Shown in pieces: positions 51,708 through 64,000 of a stretch of 64,000 nucleotides of DNA. The first letter of the stretch is position 1. Every line of letters begins with the position of its first letter. The notes beneath the pieces are model-generated. The model was not told the DNA's origin, ran no database searches, and worked only from the letters and a program-made list of their open reading frames with translations. Position numbers and translations under genes: made by a program. The stretch lies in assembly GCA_950097015.1 (NCBI GenBank), contig CATNEN010000029.1:7479501-7543500 (forward strand). The letters run 5' to 3'. Source of the stretch: Macrostomum hystrix (taxonomy: Eukaryota; Platyhelminthes; Macrostomidae).

Positions 51708-52320
51708 AGATAAAGAGAAGAGAAGAGAAGACAAGACAAGAGAAGAGAAGAGAAGAGAAGACAAGAGAAGACAAGACAAGACAAAAGAAGAGAAGACAAG
51801 ACAAGACAAGATAAGAGAAGGGAAGACAAGAGAAGACAAGACAAGAGAAGAGAAGAGAAGACAAGACAAGACAAGACAAGAGAAGAGAAGAGAAGACAAG
51901 ACAAGAGAAGAGAAGACAAGAGAAGAGAAGACAAGACAAGACAAGACAAGACAAGAGAAGACAAGACAAGAGAAGACAAGACAAGAGAAGAGAAGAGAAG
52001 ACAAGACAAGACAAGACAAGACAAGACAAGACAAGAGAAGACAAGACAAGAGAAGAGAAGAGAAGACAAGACAAGAGAAGAGAAGACAAGAGAAGAGAAG
52101 AGAAGACAAGACAAGACAAGAGAAGAGAAGAGAAGACAAGACAAGACAAGAGAAGAGAAGACAAGAGAAGAGAAGAGAAGACAAGACAAGAGAAGACAAG
52201 ACAAGACAAGACAAGACAAGACAAGACAAGAGAAGACAAGACAAGACAAGACAAGACAAGAGAAGACAAGACAAGACAAGACAAGACAAGAGAAGACAAG
52301 ACAAGACAAGAGAAGACAAG
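51708..52320. repeat. Pentanucleotide array of AGAAG and ACAAG
   Basis: About 120 consecutive 5-bp units in which nearly every unit is one of two words, AGAAG or ACAAG (rare variants AAAAG, ATAAG, GGAAG). The plus strand has almost no T. Frames of about 250-290 codons on the minus strand (Leu/Ser/Cys) and Lys/Arg/Glu on the plus strand follow from the repeat. Confidence 0.96.
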
Positions 52321-52899
52321 TAGAACATGCACAGTGCTGGTAAATAGAAAATGACAAGCCGCAATGACTCTCTCGCAGATTCTCTCGCAAGCAGTAAGTT
52401 GACCCAGCCTCGCAGTTTCGCTGCAACCGGGCCGCTGTCCCTCCCCCCTGGCCTCCCAATATTTAGTATAGTTGCAGTTGCATTTCCGAAACAGTCGGCG
52501 CAATTTCCGAATCGCTGGGCCAGACGCTTGCGGCTCGGCTGCACCGGCTTCCCTGCACGGCTGTGATGAAGCCGGGAGACTGCTAGCTAAAGACGCAGGA
52601 AAGTTCGATGGCGATTGTTCGCAAAAATCTGGCCTTCAGAACTAGTTCAATGATTTTGAAATGAAATGCTTTGCTTTCGATCAATCCGTTTTTTTAATGC
52701 TGAAGAGATTCAAACATCACTTTTGGAAGAATAACAACCACAGCTACACAGTTTCTTATAAATAGTTCTCCTCGATATTTTCCCGTTTCGCATCGAGAAT
52801 TTGAGGCTAGTGATAACATCACTATCATATCGTCATAATTATTGGCTGCATCACTATCATCATGAATTTCAACATCGGCATCATCATGATCACTGTCAT

Positions 52900-53865
52900 C
52901 ATAATCATACACATCATGCTTATAACCATTCTCACTATCATCATCATTATCATTCACACTATCATCATCATTATCATTCTCACTACCATCATCATTATCA
53001 TTCTCACTATCATCATCATTATCATTCACACTATCATCATCATTATCATTCTCACTATCACCATCATCATTATCATTCTCACTATCATCGTCATTATCAT
53101 TCACACTATCATCGTCATTATCATTCTCACTATCATCATCATTATCATTCTCACTATCACCATCATCATTATCATTCTCACTATCATCATCATTATCATT
53201 CTCACTATCATCATCATTATCATTCTCACTATCATCATCATTATCATTCTCACTATCACCATCATCATTATCATTCTCACTATCATCGTCATTATCATTC
53301 ACACTATCATCGTCATTATCATTCTCACTATCATCATCATTATCATTCTCACTATCACCATCATCATTATCATTCTCACTATCATCATCATTATCATTCT
53401 ACACTATCATCGTCATTATCATTCTCACTATCATCATCATTATCATTCTCACTATCATCATCATTATCATTCTCACTATCATCGTCATTATCATTCTCAC
53501 TATCATCATCATTATCATTCTCACTATCATCATCATTATCATTCACACTATCATCATCATTATCATTCTCACTATCATCATCATTATCATTCTCACTATC
53601 ATCGTCATTATCATTCTCACTATCATCATCATTATCATTCTCACTATCATCGTCATTATCATTCTCACTATCATCATCATTATCATTCTCACTATCATCA
53701 TCATTATCATTCTCACTATCATCATCATTATCATTCTCACTATCATCGTCATTATCATTCTCACTATCATCATCATTATCATTAACACTATCATCATCAT
53801 TATCATTCTCACTATCATCATCATTATCATTCACACTATCATCATCATTATCATTCTGACTACAA
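52900..53865. repeat. 24-bp minisatellite
   Basis: About 40 copies of ATTATCATTCTCACTATCAT plus CATC, with a 27-bp variant that adds ACC and interspersed CGTC or CACACT variants. The multiple-of-three length gives long Asp/Asn/Ser/Glu (minus) and His/Tyr/Ser (plus) frames, not called as genes. It lies in elav intron 1. Confidence 0.96.
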
Positions 53866-53879
53866 TCGTCGTTTTTCCT

Positions 53880-55360
53880 CATCCTAATCAATATTTTTTT
53901 GTCTTAAAATTAGCTTGCAATTAACCAAGCTAGTAGGATACAGCAAGAGCTACTCAGCTCATCTATACTCTGCTAGAACCAACTGCAGTAAAATTTCTAT
54001 GCCATCTATAATTGATTCTACAACTATATAATATCTAGCAGATCCCATGCATAATTAGACTGACAAGAGCAGAAATTGACAAACGTACTTCAATCTGCAG
54101 AATGTCCTGTTTTAAAATTAATGCGACATCCTCCCATTCGCTAATTTATCCTGGAAACTGCTCAGCTAATGCCTGTAGCACATTGGCAGACTTCTAGAAA
54201 GCTCACATACAGGATATAAAGTTTAAACATTTTCACAGAAGGGAAGACACAAAAGAGCTGGAGAGAGAAATAAATTGTGACATATGGGATAGCATAGACG
54301 GATCCCATACAGGACCATTTCAGCCTCCGGGTGCAATTAAGTGTCCCTTCATCAGTCAACCCCCAGCCACGAGGTTGGTTGCTGAACGCCCAATTGGCAT
54401 TTTTCGGATCGTTTAGAAGGGCCGGGCTGCTTGCTTCGCCCAGAGGGCTGACGTACGTACGCCTGGGGGCCGAGGCAATTCCGCGCTAATTACTTTAAGT
54501 CCCTTCGTCGGTTTAAAGCCGCCAAGCTGCACCCTCAGCTCCGACCGGTGAGTGAGCGCTGTTGGGACATTGGGAAGGCATTAAAGTTAATAATTCAGGT
54601 CGGGCCTCCTGTATAGCGACCCAGTTCCACTCTCGGATTGACGGTTCGGGCCTAGAAAAAAGTTATTTTCTTTCCGCGACCAATTCCATGGCTTGCAGAA
54701 TCTTCTTCGCACAGCTTAGATATGATATGGCGGGAACCCCTGGCGGACAGGACAGCCGTGTGAACTGCAGGGCCAGGATAGACTTGTCAATCAGCGAAGC
54801 CAACGATGCCCCGTCGCCAACAGCTGTTGGAATTTTGAAAGAGAGAGAATCGGGGTACTGGTGGAACTGGCTGGGATCTAAGCAGGATTACGAGCTTAGG
54901 GCTATCCAGCTTGCGCCTATAGAGAAAAAACTGGAAAGTCCTCGCTGTCTCTCTCGCCATCACCCCGGTATATTTCTATTTTCCCAAGCCTCATCAGCAG
55001 CTGGGAGCAGGCAGAGGTTTAACAGTTATTCATATGCAGCAGTCACCATAACTGTGTGGAATGAATTGTTGAATTTTGCGCCTAGAATATGAAGCTATAG
55101 AAGGAAGGCAAACAAATATCACTTGTCCATCTGCAACGGACATTTATTCATATGAAACAATGTTCAGAACGAGTACATTGTTGAGTCCTCTGTGAGTCAG
55201 CTCATTCTGTTCTCGTGAAAGCACATTGCTGGTGAATATTGGTAGCAAACATGCGAACAATAATTATTTCGATGCGCTTAACATCCGGGTGATGGCAACA
55301 GCGCCATTTAGGATCTATATATATTTGGAGGATAACTTTTCAATGCGTTTTGAATTTCGG
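53880..55360. other. elav intron 1, middle part
   Basis: No exon recognised. A 176-codon plus-strand frame at 54562-55092 has no start context or family match. Confidence 0.4.
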
Positions 55361-55369
55361 AATTTTAAA

Positions 55370-55565
55370 AGCGGGTGGTTATAGGACTCATTGATTAAAG
55401 GTCGGCGGTTCGATTTCTGACTCCACTTAACTCTGCATCGCTTCAGTTCACCCAGCTGTTAAATGGGTACCAGCACCAGCTAGGGTAATTGAGGGTGGGT
55501 GTGGCGTCCCCACAGTCCATGGACTGAACAGCCGTACGCAGCCTTCAGATGCGCAGCACTAAAGC
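55370..55565 (+). mobile_element. tRNA-derived SINE, family B
   Basis: Head-like GTGGTTATAGGACTC and GGCGGTTCGATTTCTGACTC, then CAGTTCACCCAGCTGTTAAA, TGGGTACCAGCACCAGCTAG, and the end CAGTCCATGGACTGAACAG. It is the reverse-orientation sister of the copy at 45855. At 55730-55765 there is another tRNA-like B box (ACAGGTTCGAATCC) that may be a separate head fragment. Confidence 0.82.
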
Positions 55566-55579
55566 TGATATATGTGTAT

Positions 55580-58590
<3,011 letters not shown>

Positions 58591-58679
58591 TAAATAGACA
58601 GAGGCTTTTGTGTGTTCCATTTTAAGCGCCTTGGCTAGGTTAATAAAGGCGCCCGTTCTGAATGTACGCACCTAATGTA

Positions 58680-58930
58680 CATCCCGCCACTCATTTTATG
58701 CCCACCACAACTCCATGAGTAGCTGTTTTACTGATTATCTCCCGCGCGAGGGCCCCAACTTAAACTTAGATGTACATTGATTCTAAATTTAGCCGGGCCG
58801 CTCTCCTTTCTATCCCCACACAACTCTATAAAGAGCACTATTCCCGATTATCTCTCGCCGGGGGTCTCAACGTCGATGTACACTGATTCTAAATTTAGCC
58901 AGTTCGCTGTCCTTTCTAACCCCCGACAAG
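58680..58930. repeat. Diverged tandem dimer, about 107 bp per unit
   Basis: GATTCTAAATTTAGCC occurs at about 58779 and 58885, each preceded by a related GATTATCTC(T/C)CGC...GATGTACA block, giving two diverged copies in elav intron 2. Confidence 0.6.
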
Positions 58931-59272
58931 AGAACCACCTCACGCCATTGCTTCGCAAGAAGACATTTCTGTAAGAAGACTTTTACCTTTATTTTTTAAC
59001 TGAGACATAAGCCCACGGCTTCTAAATATAATAAGAAAGATCCTCCAATTACTAGCTACAAACGTTGGAATAAGATTCTTTGAATTTTCACGCACAAATG
59101 CTTCTGTTGCATGAGGAATCAGAGGCATCCTGGGTGAAGCTCATGAAAACCAAGTAAAGGCAATTCGATTGAGTAAAATGAGTGGTAAAATGAGTCCTCA
59201 GATTTTACCCCAAACTGATACGAATTGCAGAATGTAAAACTTTTTGAACTTTTCCAATTTTGGATCCGACAG

Positions 59273-59522
59273 GTCTTTCCAAAGGTGTCGGCTTCATCCG
59301 GTTCGACCAGAAGTTCGAGGCCGAGCTAGCCATCAAGAAGCTGAATGGCCACGTGCCGGAGGGCGCCTCGGAGCCAGTGACTGTGAAGTTCGCCAACTCG
59401 CCCAGCTCCAGCAAGGCTGGCAGCCTCGGCCTGGCGCTGCTGCAGCAGGCCTACCAGCTTCAGGCGCCAAATGCTCGCAGCGTCATCGGACCCATTCACA
59501 GCCTGGGCAGCACCAGGATCAG
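59273..59522 (+). CDS. elav: ELAV/Hu protein, exon 3 (rest of RRM2, hinge start)
   Basis: After a GATCCGACAG acceptor it continues in phase 1: [20 protein letters not shown], which has the RRM2 RNP1 KGVGFIRF, then [20 protein letters not shown] and a Gln/Ala/Ser hinge ([11 protein letters not shown]). It ends ...STRI with two bases left over (phase 2) at a GTGAGG donor. RRM1-RRM2 in tandem followed by a hinge is the ELAV layout. The phase does not join directly to the next exon I recognise. Confidence 0.92.
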
Positions 59523-59559
59523 GTGAGGGCCTTCACCATGACCTTACATCATGACTACC

Positions 59560-59990
59560 ACTGCACCGCCAGCCCTGACTGTCACCCTTCCCTCTCACCC
59601 TGCCTCTCACCCGATCTTTCACCCTACGTCCCACCCTACATCACAGCCTACGTCTCACCCTATCCTCCCACCCTATCCTCTCACCTATCCTCTCGCCCCA
59701 TCCTCTCACCTTGCCCCTCACCCTATTCACTAACACTATTCACTCACCCTATTCACTAACACTATTCACTCACCCTATTCACTAACACTATTCACTCACC
59801 CTATTCCTTCACCCTTTCTTCTCACCTTTCCTCTCACCCTTTCATCTCACTTTCTATCTTACCTTTCCTCTCACCCTTTCTTCTCTCCTTTCCTCTCACC
59901 TATCCCTCTCACCCTTTCATCTCACCTTTCATCTCACCTTTCCCTCTCACCCTTTCCTCTCACCTTACCTCACCCTCAGATTATCCTAAT
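59560..59990. repeat. Degenerate CTCACCCT-rich low-complexity stretch
   Basis: Imprecise iterations of CTCACCCT, CTCACCTTTC and CCCTATTCACTAACACTATT in elav intron 3. The last forms a short exact tandem at 59715-59800. Confidence 0.8.
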
Positions 59991-59999
59991 TATCCTCAC

Positions 60000-60545
60000 T
60001 ATACATTATCCTGTGCATTTGTACATTATCCTCACTTTACACCTGCACAAATTGTGGAAATATTTAGTCGATTTTGGGCAAAGAATTCCCAATTTAGCAT
60101 ACACGATGGTACCTGTAAAGATGGCTATATAGGTGACTCAGTGCCGGATAGGTCACTGTTGAAATTCAGAAACTGTACAGAACCCGCATGATAACCTTCC
60201 CGAACTTCTGTCTGGTGCCTCTCAAATAATAATAGGAGATTATGTGCTTTAAATTAATCTATGCTCTGTGAGAGTAGTATAGTGGAATAGTGTGCGTCCA
60301 TTTTGTTTAAATAGAGAGATCATTTAATTATATTTTTCTGTTTTCTATTCAATATAATTTTAATTTAATTGAGCTGTTTTAAATTTTACAAATCATGGCG
60401 GAATCGGGTGCGATTGCTCACACTACTTTGAGTAGACGAGAGAAGTAGGATAGTCACAAATTACAATATTTCATTTTTCGAGCGGTGGGAACGCGGGAAA
60501 AATATAATTGCAGGAGGGCTGCGGGCAATGGCACATCCTGTGGCA
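60000..60545. other. elav intron 3, no feature
   Basis: AT-rich intronic DNA without a recognised exon or repeat. A small missed exon between 59523 and 61309 would help the phase mismatch, but I cannot point to one. Confidence 0.4.
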
Positions 60546-60547
60546 CA

Positions 60548-60848
60548 TCCAGCCAGCGAGGAGGCAATTCTGCTCATTTCGCTGACTCCTGAGTACACAC
60601 GCACACAGGTACTGTGCGCAGGTACACGCTCACACAGGTGTGTACATCTGCCCTGACTTACTCATCGTCAGGCAGTGTACACTTTCACTGTGCCTTGGAG
60701 GTTGGCCCTCAAGGGCGTAAATTGCACGATAAGCCACCAAGCCTTCTCTGCGCCGGCTGCGCCTACATATCTGTGGCCTCGCCGTGGAATCGAACTTAGG
60801 GACCTTGGTGCGAGAGGCAAACGCGTTAACCGCTCTGCCACTGACCCT
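60548..60848 (-). mobile_element. tRNA-derived SINE, family A
   Basis: Minus strand: the head GGTCAGTGGCAGAGCGGTTA has a clear A box (TGGCAGAGCGG), TTTGCCTCTCGCACCAAGGT, and a B box in AAGTTCGATTCC. The body matches the copy at 45313 down to GCAGAATTGCCTCCTCGCTG. The head is less decayed here than there. Confidence 0.85.
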
Positions 60849-60892
60849 CCTAATAAGACTGTAACTAGTTGGAACTTAAAACATCTGATCAT

Positions 60893-61060
60893 GTGGTTAG
60901 GAGTTCGAATCTTGACAAAGACACTAAACTCCCAGCTGCTTAAGTTTACCCAGCTGTAAAATTAGTACCAAAATTAGTTAAGGTAGCACTTTGGGTGATT
61001 GAGGTGGCGCAGTTCATAGACTGTAAAACTGTACGCAGCCCTGAAGCACCGTTCAATAGC
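60893..61060 (+). mobile_element. SINE, family B, diverged
   Basis: AGGAGTTCGAATCTTGACAA (B box), TTTACCCAGCTGTAAAATTA, and CATAGACTGTAAAACTGTAC follow in family B order. It lies 45 bp from the family A copy. Confidence 0.65.
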
Positions 61061-61309
61061 GGCTGAACCGACACTATTTGACATGACACTACAATGGTTA
61101 TACTAAAATTTTATTTATAATTTCCTACCCGATCGATTTATTTGTTAATTTTTGTTGCGCATTCAATCGAGATCATGTTCTGTTGATTTCTGCTTGCTAG
61201 TTTACTACGTTGGGTCTTTAGTTAATCCCAGTTTTTTTATTAGCCATCGTCTTGAATCCTTGACCCCACCAACCGCCCGTGAAGGTACTCCCCGCTAGAG
61301 GGCTGCCAG

Positions 61310-61515
61310 GTGCCCGTCCGCGCCTTGGCTTCGACCCTTGCGCCCTGTCCAGTCAACGCCGCCGCAGCCGCCGCCGCAGCAGCCGCCGCCGCTAGGCCAC
61401 AGCTGTCCCAGCTGCAGCCGCAGGCAGGATTTCAAGCTGCGGCGGCCGCCGCCGCCGCCGCAGCCGCCGCAGCGGCAGCCTACCAGCCAGCAGTCTCATT
61501 TGCCACCTTCAACGG
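61310..61515 (+). CDS. elav: ELAV/Hu protein, hinge exon (poly-Ala)
   Basis: Between a CTGCCAG acceptor and a GGGTACG donor. In the frame that joins the last exon (phase 2 out) it encodes two poly-Ala blocks around RPQLSQLQPQAGFQ and then YQPAVSFATFNG. Ala/Gln-rich hinges between RRM2 and RRM3 are known in ELAV proteins. The 5' border is doubtful: joined straight to exon 3, the frame is off by one or two bases, so a small exon or an indel in the GCC/GCA repeats must be missing. Confidence 0.65.
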
Positions 61516-61792
61516 GTACGATCTGCATGGAATACTGCCCTGCTCCTAAGTGCTTCTAGTTAATGTTTTGTTTTTCTTCAGTTATAATCACACTATTGTT
61601 TTTTCTCTACTTAGTTTCTGCTTTGGAATTTTTCGCTAGGACAGATTGGTAATCCGGCACTGGTAAACTTTTATCGGAGCTCGAGAACATTCTAAGTCGG
61701 TTTGCAGCAAACCTCGTATCAAAAAAATTACCTTAAATCACGAATAGATTGGGCTAAATTCTCTCATTTAATGGTGTTTCAATCCACTTAGA

Positions 61793-61945
61793 ATAGCCAG
61801 CCAATCAGACTAGCCAGCCAATCAGACTAACCAGCCAATCAGACTGGCCAGCCAATCAGACTGGCCAGCCAATCAGACTGACCAGCCAATCAGACTGACC
61901 AGCCAATCAGACTGACCAGCCAATCAGACTAACCAGCCAATCGGA
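61793..61945. repeat. 17-bp array of CCAAT boxes
   Basis: About eight tandem copies of CAGCCAATCAGACTGAC (with GACTAAC and GACTGGC variants). Each unit has CCAATCAG, the core of an NF-Y type CCAAT box. It lies in the last elav intron, ending about 25 bp before exon 5. Confidence 0.93.
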
Positions 61946-61970
61946 ATACGTCTACGTCGCCACTTTTTAG

Positions 61971-62508
61971 TTACCAGCCGGCCCTCCCGACCGGCCTTGA
62001 AGCCCTGGTGCCGGTGTCATCGATGGGACATATCTACTCGGGCCATCATGCTGCAGCCGGTTTACCAAGTGTGATGGCGATGCACCACCAGGTGGCTCCC
62101 GCGGCAGCGCCGCTTGCTCCTCCACCGCCCCCGCCGCCACCACCTCCGCAACAGTCGGCGGTAACTCCGACGTCACCCCTAGGCGTTGCCGGAGGCGTCG
62201 GCTGCGGCTGGAGCCTGTTCGTATACAACCTGGCTCCGGAGGCTGACGAGTCGCTGCTGTGGCAGCTGTTCGCCCCCTTCGGCTCCGTCCAGTCGGCGAA
62301 GGTTGTCCGTGACCAGGGCAGCGCCAAGTGTCGCGGCTTCGGCTTTGTCACAATGAACAACTACGAGGAGGCGGCTGTGGCCGTGGCCTCTCTGAACGGC
62401 GCCAGTCTTGGAGGCCGACTGCTGCAGGTGTCATTCAAAGGCCTGCCAGCTTTGCCAGGCAGAAAGTCGGCTAGTCCGCTGCCGTTCTGCATTCCCCTGC
62501 ATCCCTGA
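61971..62508 (+). CDS. elav: ELAV/Hu protein, last exon (RRM3)
   Basis: After a CACTTTTTAG acceptor it reads [20 protein letters not shown], an Ala/Pro hinge, then RRM3: [20 protein letters not shown] (RNP2 LFVYNLAP) and [20 protein letters not shown] (RNP1 RGFGFVTM), then [14 protein letters not shown]. The LFVYNLAPE start and GFGFVTM strand are the hallmark of ELAV RRM3. The tail after VSFK is about 22 residues, longer than the usual few residues, stopping at 62508. Confidence 0.92.
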
Positions 62509-64000
62509 TTTCATGCGAGCGATCGCCCGTGCTTTTTTATGCTCTGTTTTTTTAGTCAGCTTCCATCACCCGAGCATCAACGGCGTTTAGCCAAGGAACG
62601 CGGGAATTTAAATCGATTAACAGTACAATGACCACGCTATTTTCCCCTCTGGGGATTTTAAATAGCTCCCAAACCGAAAATTTTAGCCCGTGTTTATGAT
62701 TTTCATGGCGGATTGGTTGAATATTTTGGGAGATACTGAAAAAATGCGGATATTCACCCCCTGGTCCTACTGCTGTTAAAAAGTCAACTTTTGAATTAGC
62801 GCTTAAACACGAGTAGAGGACAAAGTTGTAATTTTAGCCTTTTTTAAACAAATGGAAACTACAAGGAGAGACAGACAACACTGCACACACAATGAATGCT
62901 GCTGCTGTAAAGATAAGTATCAAGCCCTTAGCTTCAGTCAAATAGCTCGTTGTATTTTCTGCTGAATCTACTCATAATACGCTGGTAGTTCCCTGTCTTA
63001 ACTGTCTCCTCACTTTCTATTTACTATGATACTTTGTTAAATACTTATGAGAAAGCAAATTTTTTAAATGCATAACACTCGTTTTTTACTTATCCGTGTG
63101 AGCTCCTTTGCATGCTTGCCTGCCTCTTTATAAAGATCAGTGTTTGTGTCTGTATAAAAAATGTCATTACTAAATATAACAGCACGAGGGATGTGCAAGA
63201 TGATGAGTATGAAACTTCAGCCACCCGGACCCTGATTTTGAAAGAGTTATCTTTTGATCTAACATTTGGTTTCTTATTCGGCTAATAATAATAGTAATCT
63301 GAAGACAGTGGATCGAAATATGCCCGAATATGAGTGTCATTTCTATCGTGTGAATGTGTTATTGATTGTTTTCTTTTGCAATTTATTTTCACAACTTAGT
63401 GTTCTTTGGTGTTACCTTGTCGATGCTGAGTTTTGATTGTGTTACATTTCTGTTTACCCCCCTTTCTTTTGCACCTGATTTATGTTGACCGCTCTGTAGT
63501 TTTGTTTTGCTTTTATAAGTTTTGTTTGACCTTTTGACATTCTGTTTTTTGTCCCTTATTAACATTCGTTTCTGGTTATAGCATGACAATTTAAAGAATG
63601 TAGCTTTGATAACAATTAAAGGGAATTGTACGAATTCCTGTAATTCTGGTTTACTGTAGACAAAGACCTATCAATACAAGCGCATGTGTGTATTGAAATC
63701 TATAAAACATGCTATATAAAACAATTATGATAACAATGATTACTTATTCCTGATTTGCATGTGCATATGGAATAAGCCTGTTAAAATTATGATTTGAAGC
63801 TATAGACGGATCAATTATTTGTTTGAATATTAAATTTTAGCACGGCTTCGAAGCTTTTGCGCGCGAATCAGTTATTGCTGCAAAGCAAAAAAAAATTTGT
63901 TTGATGACCTTGTTTATTATTTATTGATTTGTTCAATTCTTTCATTTTTGTTTTGTCCTTGATACCGGGGGCACAAACAAACAATAGAGTGCCCTATAGC
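62509..64000. other. elav 3' UTR and downstream DNA, U-rich
   Basis: No further exon. The stretch 63350-63560 is strikingly T-rich on the sense strand (TTTTGTTTTGCTTTT-like). ATTAAA at about 63616 is a possible poly(A) signal. The real transcript end is unknown. Confidence 0.45.

Noticed and set aside
52801-53891. His/Tyr-rich (plus) and Asp/Asn/Glu-rich (minus) frames
   Set aside because: Produced by the 24-bp repeat in elav intron 1; no start context, splice signals or unique domain.

Overview
This is eukaryotic, metazoan nuclear DNA. Coding exons are short, interrupted and GC-rich, introns have GT-AG borders, and tRNA-derived SINEs, a dead mariner and a dead non-LTR retrotransposon are present. 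The gene set is foxD, srf, eif4h, a TBP-like factor and elav. Very small introns (51 to 90 bp) next to multi-kb ones, splice acceptors lying 2 to 16 nt before start codons, and about 20% minisatellite DNA would fit a compact-gene, repeat-rich invertebrate such as a free-living flatworm (Macrostomum-like). That placement is inference only; a tunicate or another lophotrochozoan is not excluded.

Layout. 0.9-1.45 kb: a 20-bp pyrimidine minisatellite. 2.25-3.57 kb, minus: a two-exon foxD gene. 6.4-15.6 kb: six separate minisatellite fields with 20, 20, 16, 34, 36 and 22-bp units. 17.6-19.1 kb, minus: serum response factor. 21.4-22.7 kb: a 1.3-kb element with 49-bp terminal inverted repeats. 23.7-28.3 kb, minus: eIF4H, whose large intron is almost entirely a 27-bp minisatellite built on the AP-1 heptamer TGACTCA. 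30.4-32.6 kb, plus: a gene for a secreted protein with two hemicentin-like vWA modules, carrying several +1 breaks and a 450-bp nearly identical tract in both modules. 34.3-35.3 kb, minus: a TBP-like (TLF/TRF2) gene with two +1 breaks. 35.9-37.0 kb: a degenerate DD34D mariner transposase. 38.46-38.88 kb, minus: a reverse transcriptase relic. 49.5-62.5 kb, plus: an ELAV/Hu RNA-binding protein with at least five coding exons; its 8.5-kb first intron holds three minisatellites, and its last intron holds a short CCAAT-box array.

How the genes relate. They are independent loci, not an operon: three transcription factors (FoxD, SRF, TBP-like), a translation factor (eIF4H), a neuronal-type RNA regulator (ELAV) and one secreted vWA protein. 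Long stretches between them hold no gene I can support.

Recurrent oddities. Most apparent frame breaks in otherwise good genes are single-base +1 insertions. Several arrays iterate recognisable transcription-factor cores (AP-1, CCAAT/NF-Y, GAAnnTTC). A palindromic decamer, TACGCTCGTA, occurs five times.
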